Source of the DNA: Chara braunii
Lineage: Eukaryota > Streptophyta > Charophyceae > Charales > Characeae
Assembly (NCBI GenBank): GCA_003427395.1
Contig: BFEA01000002.1
Location: forward strand, 4,232,984 to 4,263,585
Reading direction: 5' to 3'
DNA: 30,602 nucleotides
Shown one piece after another: positions 1 to 10,139 of the stretch (position 1 is its first letter; every line of letters starts with the position of its first letter). Below the pieces are notes generated by a model. The model saw nothing but the letters and a program-made list of their open reading frames with translations, was not told the DNA's origin and did not search any database. The translations under genes and the position numbers were made by a program.

Positions 1-49
<49 letters not shown>

Positions 50-93
50 TGTATATGTATATACAGGGTGACCAGCCCGTACGTACGGAGGTC

Positions 94-130
<37 letters not shown>

Positions 131-176
131 TGTATATGTATATACAGGGTGACCAGCCCGTACGTACGGAGGTCCC
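1..176. repeat. TA microsatellite with a duplicated 50-bp unit
   Basis: A (TA)n tract fills about 1-45 and a second fills about 96-125. Each is followed by the same roughly 50-bp unit (46-95 and 126-175), which contains a TATACAGGGTGACC block and a CGTACGTACG palindrome. The block is close to the reverse complement of GGTTACCCTGTATATA, found in the core of the neighbouring foldback element (near 876-892 and 947-963), so this end probably belongs to the same repeat family. No gene is seen here. Confidence 0.85.
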
Positions 177-365
177 CAGGCAGACCTCCGTACGTCCGGG
201 CGTTCGGGGTCCGAACCCGACGGCGTTCGGCCCCCGCCAAAAAATATTTCGGGGCCTAAAAATAAATTGTTTTTTTTTTAGTTTATTTTTTTTTAAGTTC
301 TCTACGACGTGAGGTACATGCCTGTATATGTTTAAGTCATTTGGCTAAGCCAAATAGGAATTAAA

Positions 366-1631
366 AATCGCCAAAGATGGTGGTGTCAAAACGTGCTCGC
401 CCACATATTTTTTCACTTTTCACATTTTGTTTTCACTTTAGTTCGGGGTCTGAACAATTTTATTATTTTTTGAAACTTTTTTAGTGGGTTTTGTATTATG
501 TGAAGTACAAATCTGTAAATTTTCAGGGCATTTAGCTATGCCAAAAAAAGAAAGAGAAATCGCCAAAGATGGCGGTGTCGAAAACATGCTCGCACACTCA
601 TTAAATTTAATTCTCTTTTTATTTTTATTTATTTTTATTATTAGTATTTGTTTTCCGTATTTTATTTTTACTTCAAATTTGGTAAGGAATTAGAATGTAA
701 CGCTCAAGCAAATCTTGTTTAATTTATTTTTCTCCATAACATATCTTTTTTTTCGGATTTTTTTGATGACCTTTTTTTTTTTTTTTTTTTTTTTGGGGTC
801 CGCGTTCGGCCTGAACGGCCGAACGCATCCCCAAGGGGTCCCATACGTTCGGGCGTTCGGCCCATTCCGAACGCCGGTTACCTTGTATATAAGAGGTCCC
901 ATACGTTCGGGCGTTCGGGTTCGGGCGTTCGGCCCGTCCCGAACGCTGGTTACCCTGTATATAAGGGGTCCCATACGTTCGAGCGTTCGGGTTCGGGCGT
1001 TCGGCCCGTCCCAAGGGATCCCATACGTTCGGGCGTTCGGGTTCGGGCGTTCGGCCCGTCCCGAACGCATCCCCAAGGGGTCCTATACGTTACGGCGTTC
1101 GGCCCGTCGCGAACGCGTGAACCCAAACGCCCGAACCTGAACGCCCGAACGTAGGGGACCCCTTGGTGATGCGTTCGGCCGCTCGGGCCGAACGTGTACC
1201 AAAAAAAAAAAAAAAAAAAAAAATCAAAGAAATAAAAAAAATATGAAAAAAAGATATGTTATGAAGAAAAATAAATTATACAAGATTTGCCTGAGCATTA
1301 CATCCAAATTCCTTACCAAATTTGAAATAAAAATAAAATACGAAAAACAAATACTAAGAATAAAAATAAAAATAAATAAAAAAGAATTAAATGTAGTGAG
1401 TGCGTGAGCACGTTTTCGACACCACCATCTTTGGCGATTTTTTATATTTTTTTGGCATAGCTAAATGCCCTGAAAATTTACAGATGTGTACTTCACATAA
1501 TGCAAAACCCACTGAAAACGTTTCAAAAAATAATAAAATTGTTTAGACCCCGAACTCAAGTGAAAACAAAAAGTAAAAAGTGAAAATAAATATGGGCGAG
1601 CACATTTTGACACCGCCATCTTTGACGATTT
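366..1631. repeat. Four copies of a 180-bp sub-repeat inside the foldback arms
   Basis: The block AATCGCCAAAGATGG followed by Y-GGTGTC occurs at about 366 and 558 on the + strand and, inverted, ending near 1438 and 1631. In each arm it follows a short TTTGGCT or TTTAGCT palindrome and precedes a GTGCTCGC-type motif. Each arm therefore arose from a duplicated unit of about 180-190 bp before or during arm formation. Confidence 0.7.
860..1125. repeat. GC-rich tandem core of the foldback element
   Basis: At least four irregular units, beginning near 836, 895, 966 and 1015, share GGGGTCCCATACGTTCGGGC followed by runs of GTTCGGGC/CGTTCGGCCC. The units contain short self-complementary stretches (GTTCGG against CCGAAC). 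Two units also carry GGTTACCCTGTATATA-like sequence. Open frames here are by-products of the repeat. Confidence 0.75.
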
Positions 1632-1792
1632 TTAATTCTTATTTGGCTGAGCCAAATGACTTGAAAATTTACAGGCATGTACCTCACCTCACAGAGAACT
1701 TACAAAAAAAATTCAAAAAATATATATATGTTTAGGCTCCGAAATAAGTTTTGGCTGGGGCCGAACGCCGTCGGGTATGGACCCCGTACGGG

Positions 1793-1921
1793 ACCTTGAA
1801 CGAACTGCTTATTTTAGAAATTTGGACAAATGGAAGTATAACCCCTAACGAAGCATTTCATAAGGCATCTGAAAAGATAATGAATATATTCTTATCTTTA
1901 TCTAATTTATTTGATAATTGA
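1793..1921 (+). pseudogene. rpoA: 3' fragment of plastid rpoA (RNA polymerase alpha)
   Basis: The + frame read from 1793 encodes about 42 residues ending in TGA at 1919-1921. It contains [14 protein letters not shown] followed by AS-x2-I-x2-IF, the hallmark end of the alpha-subunit N-terminal domain in plastid and cyanobacterial RpoA. Alpha is the assembly scaffold of plastid-encoded RNA polymerase. Only the tail of that domain is present; nothing of the upstream dimerisation region is seen, because the reading begins within a few bases of the foldback element. The frame stops right after the N-terminal domain, so the usual C-terminal domain is missing or was already absent in the source gene. 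AT-rich codons fit plastid DNA. The simplest reading is a nuclear insertion of plastid DNA shared with the adjacent trnQ. Confidence 0.75.
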
Positions 1922-1983
1922 ATTCAAGAAAAACATACAGAAAGTTTTATCCTATAGATTTTTTTGAATAAAAAATGCAAAGA

Positions 1984-2055
1984 CTGGGGTAGAAGGACTC
2001 GAACCTCCGAATGACAGGGCCAAAACCCGTTGCCTTACCACTTGGCTATACCCCA
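1984..2055 (-). tRNA. trnQ-UUG: tRNA-Gln (UUG), bacterial/plastid type
   Basis: The minus strand folds as a full cloverleaf: acceptor TGGGGTA/TACCCCA (U1-A72, as in bacterial and plastid tRNA-Gln) with discriminator G; D stem GCC/GGC; anticodon stem ACGGG/CCTGT with one G-T pair and loop TTTTGGC, giving anticodon UUG; T stem GGAGG/CCTTC around TTCGAGT. No CCA is encoded. The sequence resembles organellar rather than nuclear tRNA-Gln, and it lies next to an rpoA fragment, so it is probably part of inserted plastid DNA. Whether it is still expressed cannot be told from sequence. Confidence 0.9.
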
Positions 2056-2456
2056 TACGAAATGAAACTATAGGCTCGCACATTGACATGACTCTGAACA
2101 TGCTGGCAAAAAACAGACAAGGGGATGTAATGAAGGTATTAGAGAGGGAGTAAAAAATACTAACTTCATGTAAAAAAAAAAAAAAATCTTCATTTTCCGT
2201 ATGTGAGTTTATAATGAGAATGGTATGCCCAAACTTTGATACATTCATCTTCAATAATTTGTATTAACATTCAATTAACCTATTTTACATCACACATGCA
2301 ACAAACGATAAACATATATCCGATCACGAATGATGTACAAATGTTAAGTCATACAATATACGTTTACTAAGGCATAATACACATATAGAACAGAGTTCGT
2401 ATAACAAAAACAATGAAATATTGTCTATCGGTATCCGAGTTTCTGATAAGAATGAT

Positions 2457-2554
<98 letters not shown>

Positions 2555-3490
2555 CCCTGATTTTCCCAAGCAAGATGAATGAGTTTTCGCCAAAAAAATT
2601 ATTTGCATCACGCATGCTGCAGCTAATTGTCATTTGTCTATGGACTGCACGCCAACGAAAAAATAAGGAGTGTGTGTGAGTGCATTTTTAGGCTCATGTG
2701 GTTTAACATATAGTGAGTGACATGTAAAAATATAATGGGATGTAAACTCCTGCATGTGAAATGTTCGTAGCAAAACAACTTCCTTGACTGTGGCGTTTAT
2801 ATATGATGTGTCACAAGTGAAATAATAAAAATGCAGAATGTTCATAATAAAACAACTTCACCGACCATGACGTTTATGTATGAAGTGTCACAAACGTAAC
2901 GACTAATGACTTAATGAAACTTATAAGCAGAACACAGGTAAACAAAGTAATGGTTCACCAATTTCGTTAGTTTATGGTGGACCAGTTAGCACATTGTGCT
3001 ACAATTGCTTAACTTAACGACACCAAAATTACCCTATATGTTACAAAAATGTTAAGATGCCTCATCAACAGAAGACCGAACAATGTTTTGTAATGGGTGT
3101 CTTCATGCGTCGGGAGTGCTCAAAATATTATTACTAATGTGTGCAATTGAACAAAAACATATTTCGTTAGAAAAGTTTTTCATTAACACGTAGTACCGAA
3201 TTTGCTTATAATGGATAAACTGAAACGAAATTGCGTGTTTTGATTTTAATGCATGACAATGTAAATTTGTCCAGTCAGACATTACAGAGAGAAAACAAAT
3301 ATGCGCAGAGAAGTTAGTGCATCAAATGACGTGGCAATAATTATGATACACGAGGTTGGTATACTTATATTTTAACATAATTTATGTATCTTTCACTTTT
3401 TCTCACACCGATCCAATCAACATTGTGTACTTTTGTGAATACATATGACGCAACTGTTGTCGAATTGGTGTGTATACAAAAAAGAAAATG
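2056..3490. other. AT-rich non-coding stretch
   Basis: No convincing gene. It holds the CT/TA microsatellite at 2460-2551. A short imperfect duplication shares ATGTTCRTA, AAACAACTTC and GACGTTTATRTATGA-like blocks (about 2760-2825 against 2838-2900). Short open frames here have no recognisable content. Confidence 0.6.
2460..2551. repeat. Compound (CT)n-(TA)n microsatellite
   Basis: CT repeats run from 2460 to 2520 with one interruption and pass directly into TA repeats to 2551. Open frames across it on either strand are repeat artefacts. Confidence 0.97.
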
Positions 3491-3499
3491 ACTCAAATA

Positions 3500-5362
3500 C
3501 CAAAGTATGAGGATGTGCGCAAGTTATTTAAACTTATTGAAAGTAAAGATAAGGGGAAAAATATATCCACAGCCGAAAAAAAAAATACAAGACAAAACAC
3601 CACATAAGCGGAAAAAAAAAATCGAAGACAGAGCGAACACACGTTGTCCGCAGAAACGAACCGCTTATTTTTGTTCCATCACATGTGAAGGAAAAAAAAA
3701 AAAAAAAAGAACGCAACGAATTACCGTTGACAACTCACGTTCGAAAGAAACGGAAAAGTGACAACAAGTACCGTCAATCAAGAGTCTTCGATAATAGGGA
3801 TCGCAAATAAATAATATCACAACAATAATACAGAATCAAGAAAATATTTATTATATAAAAAAAATCGTAAAGACGATCGATCTCAAAAGCTCAATTGAGT
3901 TGCACAACGTTGTTCGAAAAAAAAATTATTACTCCACATTAAAAAAAAGACGGACAAAAAAAAAGATGTGGCAAGGCAAAACAAGAGTGCTAACAATGAA
4001 ACCTTGGGTGAACGTTATGATGATCCAAACGAGGAAAATGTAAAGGAAGAGAGAAGCAGCGACAACACATAACGAGACAATGACAAAGAAGAAAGAGATA
4101 AAGAAAGAGCGATGAATAAAATGAGATCGAGACGAAAAATGAGCAAATGACAACGATATATCATAATTTCCTTACACAACGAGATGTAGAAGCGAAAAAA
4201 AATAAATCAGAGATGAAGATGCAAAAAACACGACATCAAATGACAGACAACTGGTGCACAATGATAATGTAATGCAAGAAGGTAAAAAAACTCTACCAAT
4301 GTTACTCCTGAAATAAGAGGTTGTAATGATAAGTTCAAAAATGATATACTAGACTTTTTCTATGAGTGCAACAAAGGTGATATACCTTTTTATATGAATT
4401 ATTGAGTTCATACATAGCTTTATATCATAAGTTTTCATCATTTTAATAATGTTGAATTATTTTTATGTGTTATTCCACTAGATCGCATGACTTTGCAAAG
4501 AAAAGTATGTACAAACGGAGAAGGAGAGCACATAGTCGACCAACAAAGCGGCCTGTTCAGAAAGAAAATGAAGGATAGACTCTTCGGTTTAGTCGTGAAA
4601 GTCTTTGCATTTTCCGCTTCGAAGGATGCAAAACTGTAACCAACGGAGGACAATTTTCTCACAACGCTACAAGTGACATCAAAATTAATAAGAAAAAATG
4701 CGGAGGAATTACTGCAATCACACGTAGCGAAGAGCAGAATTCGTAAAAAAATGCAATAAAATGTTGATAGTAGTGCGTGAAGAGACCATTTACCAACTGA
4801 AGCCTTGGTTTTTGACAGAAAAGGGGCTCCCACTTATCTGATTACAACAAAGGGATCATTAACTCCCTATTCGCAACAAGATACGAGTACAGATGAAGGA
4901 GGACAAAACATGGCGATAAAGCAGCAACGATCCTTATGGTATACCTCCGTTTAAGACGACACTCACAAAGGTTTTTAAAATGAGGAGATACGAAACAATC
5001 CTTGGCGTGATGTTGCAACAACTTGCTTTTGCAGAAATGGTCCTTAAATGTGAAGTCGAACAAACAACAAAGATTAATAGAGCAGCAAACCAGATCCAAA
5101 AATAATATATATAATGCAGGACATTGCTTCATCAATTCGCAGTCGTGATACAGTCAAAAATTTCTCGATCTTCAAGTTTGTCTGCATTGTATCTGTTTCT
5201 GACAAGGCCGTTGCGTTAGTTCGGGCTGGACTACCTGTCATCCAGAGGAATGATGAAAATGATATAACAAAAACAAATGATGATTTCGATTTGGAGTTAA
5301 TTGCACAAACCTGTGAGAAAGGTGGTGACGAAAAAAAAAATTATGAAAATTTTGGCCTTTAA
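3500..5362 (+). pseudogene. A-rich stretch with coding-like but broken frames
   Basis: No family recognised. The + strand is strongly A-rich (many AAAAAAA runs). Between about 4292 and 5362 one frame (phase of the ATG at 4751) reads protein-like with scattered TAA, TGA and TAG stops, ending in an 82-residue open stretch at 5114-5362. Upstream pieces (about 4141-4260 and 4206-4310) are readable in the other two phases, as if shifted at A homopolymers. This may be a decayed gene, a gene with undetected introns, or just the K/E/N/D bias that A-rich DNA produces. The 131-residue minus-strand frame at 4438-4833 is the complement of this stretch and has no recognisable domain. Confidence 0.25.
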
Positions 5363-5465
5363 CAGTGGGCCGAAGAGAGTAGGGATAAAAAGACATTAGT
5401 GTGAATTGAAAGTTTCACAATGAAGTCTGCCCCTTTGAGTTGTAAGAGATCAATGGCATTGCGTA

Positions 5466-5477
5466 TGTGTATGTGTG

Positions 5478-5552
<75 letters not shown>

Positions 5553-5567
5553 GAGAGAGAGAGAGAC
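5466..5567. repeat. Compound (GT)n-(GA)n microsatellite
   Basis: GT repeats (5466-5519, slightly imperfect) pass into GA repeats (5519-5567, one GG interruption). The minus-strand frame across it is a repeat artefact. Confidence 0.97.
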
Positions 5568-5569
5568 AG

Positions 5570-7470
5570 ATAGTTAAATAAAATTGATGGGTGTGGAAAC
5601 GGGTCACTGAAAGTATGAGTGTACTACATATACTGTATTATTTATGAAAGAATATTGTATAATCGATTGTGTACAAATCATTGTATCATACGATCACACT
5701 ATGACGTGTAGAAATCTTACCGGGTAAACAATAAATATTCACTGGAAAAAAAAACACCGGTTGTTTCTACTACTTTGGCGTAACGTTGATATAAACAACT
5801 GCGTACAGTCAAAATATGCAAAGACCCGCTTAACAAACAACATCCACTTGCTGCAAATGTTGTTGGTTGTTAATCGAAGTGAGGTTAGTTACTACATGCC
5901 ACTTCATGTCTCAGACTATCATATTGGATAAAATGTGTCACACACTAATCAAACATACTTGTAGAAGGTAAAACAATTATATCGTTGATGCCCCCACGAG
6001 CGTTTATTTGTAGGATGAATTACCTCAAGCCAAAAGGGGAGTAGACGGAGGTTGCGTTCTACGACCGAGATTATTGTTCACTCACACTGTAGCTTTGCGA
6101 GTAAAAAAAAAACAAAAAACGGTTCATTTACAACAAAAGTAACCGCTCAGGTGACATTGTTTTCCTCTCTCTCTGTCTTCCCCTCTCGCCCCCGAAAACC
6201 ACTTCCCTCCCCCTCAAAGCATACCTCATCACAAAATCATGTGAAAATGTTCAGTGCCTGTTATATTTAATGAGTATTTGAACAATTTAAGATTGACAAA
6301 TTCAAAAGTACGCTGTATTATGATATGTTGCAGGATCAAGCCCCAAAAACACACATATTCTGTAATTGATGTACTGCGTCGATGCCTTCATTAAAAACGT
6401 TTGTGTGAAAATGTCTAGTATATATTATATTGAACTTCACGTAGAATAGTCATGTGGTATGTCGTCACTTATTAAATGATATATTTGAAATTTGAAAAGT
6501 CTTCAAAATCTATGTTTTCCCACATGCTCTGCAGACAGATAAAACCTCTCTACTCACATGGGAAGAAAACACACCATCGCACGATCTGAACAAAAAACGA
6601 GATTTTTTATCTAACAATAAGTGCATTGCTCAACAATTGATTAACACAATTCAAACAAAATTTGAACATATTTCTAAAAAATTGACCAATAGTATATTAT
6701 GCTTACAACAACGTTGAATTCTGTTACTTCTGGTAGGCTAAATGACACTCTCCCTGCCAAAACGTTTATTCACACAGTTTAAACGTTTTTTAATTATTGC
6801 CCACATATAATAATCCTGCCACAATAATTGCCTATTTTTTTGTTGTTTCCCTCTTTTTTGCGACAAACGTCTGTCGGGCCACGCAATGATTGAAGAGTGG
6901 TTCGACGTCAGGGGAATGATTGCAAAGAAAATGGATTGGGAGGGATGAGGAAGACGAAGGTGACAAAAGAAACGAGGAGAGGCATATCAGACTCCTTCCT
7001 TCAATGAGATGGGGCAAAGAAACACTCTATTTTCGACTTAGTCATTCAGTCTCATTTGACTTTAGTCATTCAATGATTTTTTTTTACCAAACACATGTCA
7101 TTTAGACAATGATCCGAAAACCATAAATGCATTTTCATGCAGCGGTCGATACGAAATGTGGTTGTCGAGGGTAAGTGAGGATTGAGTCGCGAACCGATAT
7201 ATTACAATAAAACAACAACATGCAGTATTATATAGATTCATAATGAGTCATCTTCAAAGTTAAGGTGACCTGCAATCATATAAATGTCAACATTGTCTCA
7301 ACACTTCTTTGCTATTGATGTAACTCAATCAAAAGTTCAATAGTCCGAACTTCAAATCTAACGGAGGACAATTCTTTTTTAAAGAAGTAGTCTTTTGGAT
7401 TTTCTATCTGATTATATCTAAAAGATAATTATCCGATTTAAGTAATCTAAGGAGCTTTGATGTGTAATTA
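5570..7470. other. AT-rich stretch without a recognised gene
   Basis: Nothing identifiable is encoded. A pyrimidine-rich block at about 6155-6230 follows a CTCAG|GTGACA context and could be an intron start, but I could not chain it to exons. Other open frames are short and lack domains. Confidence 0.5.
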
Positions 7471-7479
7471 GACTAAATG

Positions 7480-8530
7480 TAAGTAACCAGTATGAAGACT
7501 CTCACTGGAACCGTCATCCTACTACCTACTAGTGAATACAATTGAACAGTAAGACGACTTACATAAAAGTTTTCATCCGACTGCTTTACGAACCCGATCA
7601 ACCTATCCTCATACAAGTAAAAAGAAGATTCATAATTATCTCTCCCTCTTTCGTTTTTTTATAGTTTTGACATACGCAAGTAGTAGCTTGACTTGCATAG
7701 GAGTCTTCTACAACTCGTTCAATATTGGTCAGTCTAAGTCAAAACAAGTGGTCAGATGACTCACATTTGGAATATCCAACTGCTTTCCCTTACTAAACAA
7801 ACAGCAGGATAGTTCAAACCGGAACATTCCAATATTCGTTGAGCGTCCAACTAACAAACTATATCACATTACATTTCAGGAAAACATAGTGTAGACTACA
7901 AACTAATAATAGGATGATCATCATAAGAGACCCCTACTACCTCTTGAACACTGCGCAGCCTAACTTTAAACAAGTAATAGGATGATCGTTACAAGATTCT
8001 TCTATTACCTTTTGAATATCGAGCAATCTAACTTCAAACAAGTAATAGGATGACCCTCACGGGAGCCTCGTATTACCTTTTGAATATCGAGCAAGTTAAC
8101 TTGAAACACGTAGTAGGATGACCCTCATAGGATTATCCTACTACCCGCTCGAGCGGATTGTATGTAAGTAAGCAAAAGCAGTAGAATGACTCACACAAGA
8201 GTATCCTACCTTTTTTTTCACCGTCGGTTAATTTAGATTGAAATTGATAATAGGTTGACCCTCACTGAAGTCATATACTATCTCTTGAATATCGTGCAGT
8301 CTGACTTAAACGACTAATAGCATGACACACGCAAGAGTATCATCTCACTACTTGTTTAGTCCACCTGACTTAGACTTAGACAAACAATAGGATGACCCAC
8401 ACAGGGGTACCCCACTTCTTGTCTGTCAATCTAGCAATCTACGATACATATACATGTCAAAACGAGTAATAGGATGTCCCTCTTGCTAGAGCCTTGTCCT
8501 ATCACCCATTTTGTATCATTATTTTACATT
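7480..8530. repeat. Degenerate tandem array, period about 69 bp
   Basis: The motif GTAATAGGATGA (variants with AATAGG, AGTAGG, CAGATGAC) recurs at about 7906, 7973, 8042, 8110, 8180, 8246, 8315, 8384 and 8465, spacing 66-70 bp with the last near 81. Weaker units reach back to about 7480. In each unit it is followed after 15-20 bases by a complementary CCTATTACC/CCTACTACC-type block, so units can form a hairpin; the unit at 8110-8146 is the clearest (GTAGTAGGAT against ATCCTACTAC). A second conserved part is TTTTGAATATCGAGCAATCT. About 15 units are present. The period is not a fixed multiple of three and no long frame spans the array, so it is not a protein repeat. Confidence 0.75.
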
Positions 8531-8589
8531 CATACATTAATAAGATATAAAGCAGTTGAGGGTCATACAAACAAAGGTTTATAGGATAA

Positions 8590-8750
8590 AAATGAGAAAG
8601 ACCTCATCCGTATTTTTGTTTCGTGTCCCCATTCCCCCTTCTCGTTCTACTCATTCTTTCTCCTTATTTGTTTCTTCATTATTTTTTCTGCCTCCTTTCT
8701 TTTTTTCTCTCTACCTTTTTATTTCACCCTCATGTCCTCTCATCTAATTA
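8590..8750. other. Pyrimidine-rich block
   Basis: The + strand is dominated by T and C here. Similar blocks lie inside the proposed introns at 9282-9399 and 9925-10067, so this may be another intron or a remnant. No flanking exon could be chained in frame. Confidence 0.35.
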
Positions 8751-8974
8751 ACCCAACATACATTTTGACTTACTCAAGACTAGCGTGAGTGAACCCGACT
8801 ATTGTTTTGGCCATGTACAAAGTTTGCATGCACGTATTTTGTTCGTGTTAGCAATCAAATCAGGGTAAGTGGTGATGGCATAATTAGTAATAATGATAAT
8901 ATAATTAGTAATACTAATAATATAATACGTAATAAATAATAATAATAACAATGCAAGGAAATTGTGAGAGAGTG

Positions 8975-9640
8975 GTGGACTGAAAGCCAAATTGTAATAT
9001 CATATTATAGACTAGATAGTTGTATACTAAACAGCAAGCAATTTACATGAAGTTACATGTCAAATAAGAGTAATGTGGTGGCTCAAATGTCAAGGTCAAC
9101 ACTATCTTGCCACCACCGAGAGTGTTTTCCCCGTAGTTATTTCTGTATGGCGCTTGACAGTCAACCTATCCTACTCTACACCTTAATTATCCTAAAAGTA
9201 CGATACGCAACGGGATCACTTCAAGTTGAAGACCAATGTACACGACGATGTCACCAATGCAGATTATCGCATACATATAAGGTACGCTCCTCTTCTTTTT
9301 TTTTTTCTCTCTTTTTCAACTCCTCAGTTTTCTTCATCATATTATTTTTTCCCTCCTCCTCCAATTCCCTTATTCTTTCTTTATTGTTACCTAATACAGA
9401 ATGCGTTGATCCTGACTTTCAACTGTTGGCATAGGTAGATGCATCTGATAGTGATCACCCCCAGATGCATGTAAGGAAAATAAGCTTAGAGTGATAGTCC
9501 GAAAACCAAATTACAACAGTACATTGATGACCAAATATTTTGGCATCAGATAAAAAGTAACATGCATCAAGATACGAGTTAAATAAAATCAATGTAATGA
9601 AGTCACATGTCAACGTCAGCCCCAACTCGCCACCATCAAC
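8975..9640. repeat. Diverged tandem duplication of an intron-like segment
   Basis: About 8980-9110 and 9498-9640 share ordered blocks: a CTGAAAGCCAAATT-like start, ACATGAAGTTACATGTCAA against AATGAAGTCACATGTCAACG, then TTGCCACCACC against CGCCACCATCAAC. The second copy lies inside the proposed second intron, which suggests the first copy is intronic too and that the true first exon starts near 9199. Confidence 0.45.
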
Positions 9641-10139
9641 AATGTATCAAATATCCCTTCTCCTAACGACACTCAGTACCCAGACAACAATCACACTTGT
9701 GCATATACTAGCCTACACTAAGATGATACAACCATAATATTTCAACAACAAACCCGTATTCTATGTGATATCGTGATCCATGCAGAATTTAGTTTTTCGT
9801 TACTTGTTTCGCCAGGTTGCTTCTTCGAGTACATCCGTCTTGGTTTATAGTGCATATACACCAAGAACGTCATGACCAGCGGTCCAACACAACAGTTCAA
9901 CTTCCGGAGGGGTGGTCAGCCGAAGTGAGTGAAAACTCTCCTCTTCCTCCTCCTTCAGCTCACTCCTTCCTCATATGTAGTCTCGCCGTTCTTCTTTTAC
10001 TTCCCCTGTTGGCTGTCTCTTCTCTGCTCTCTTCATTTCCCTCTGAGTTCGATACCCCCTACTGAAGGACACGAACCACACAGTTCGGGTCGAGCCTTAC
10101 ACTGTCTATGCAGTGTATATGGCTGCAATTACAACTTAG
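9057..10139 (+). CDS. Candidate four-exon gene, product unknown
   Basis: Proposed exons: 9057-9281, 9400-9434, 9816-9924 and 10068-10139, giving 147 codons with TAG at 10137. The introns (9282-9399, 9435-9815, 9925-10067) all start GT and end AG. The third has a canonical GTGAGT donor, and the first and third are pyrimidine-rich. Support comes from phase: exon 2 (35 nt) leaves two bases that exon 3 completes, exon 3 ends on a codon boundary, and exon 4 stays open to the stop. Exon 1 ends in a Cys-rich stretch (QCTRRCHQC). The C-terminal part (VRVEPYTVYAVYMAAITT) resembles the last strands of a fibronectin type III domain, a weak resemblance. No signal peptide or membrane segment is clear. The start is uncertain: exon 1 may begin after the AAAAG at 9194-9198, and more exons may lie upstream. 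The gene could also be a remnant. Confidence 0.4.

Larger units (their letters stand above)
206..1785. mobile_element. Large foldback (long inverted repeat) element
   Basis: Left arm (about 206-860) and right arm (about 1125-1785) are reverse complements with small indels. Landmarks on both arms, in mirror order: ACCCGACGGCGTTCGGCCCC at the outer end, a TTTGGCT/AGCCAAA block, AATCGCCAAAGATGG (twice per arm), TTACTTCAAATTTGGTAAGG, a long homopolymer T (or A) run, and a CCGAACGC-rich inner end. The arms are AT-rich with GC-rich tips. I found no transposase or other coding capacity. Long arms, internal repeats and no coding fit a non-autonomous foldback-type DNA transposon. Exact ends and a target duplication could not be fixed because the outer flanks carry related CGTACG-rich sequence. 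Confidence 0.75.

Noticed and set aside
724-1140. Overlapping frames of 96-141 codons on both strands, rich in RAFG/RPNA repeats
   Set aside because: They are translations of the palindromic GC-rich tandem core; both strands give the same motif because the DNA is self-complementary.
4438-5362. Alternative genetic code with TAA read as Gln (known in some ulvophyte algae)
   Set aside because: The same frame also contains TGA and TAG stops, and the rpoA and retroelement frames give no support.
7480-8530. CRISPR-like array
   Set aside because: Units diverge along their whole length, there are no constant repeats with unique spacers, and the context is eukaryotic; it is an eroded tandem repeat.
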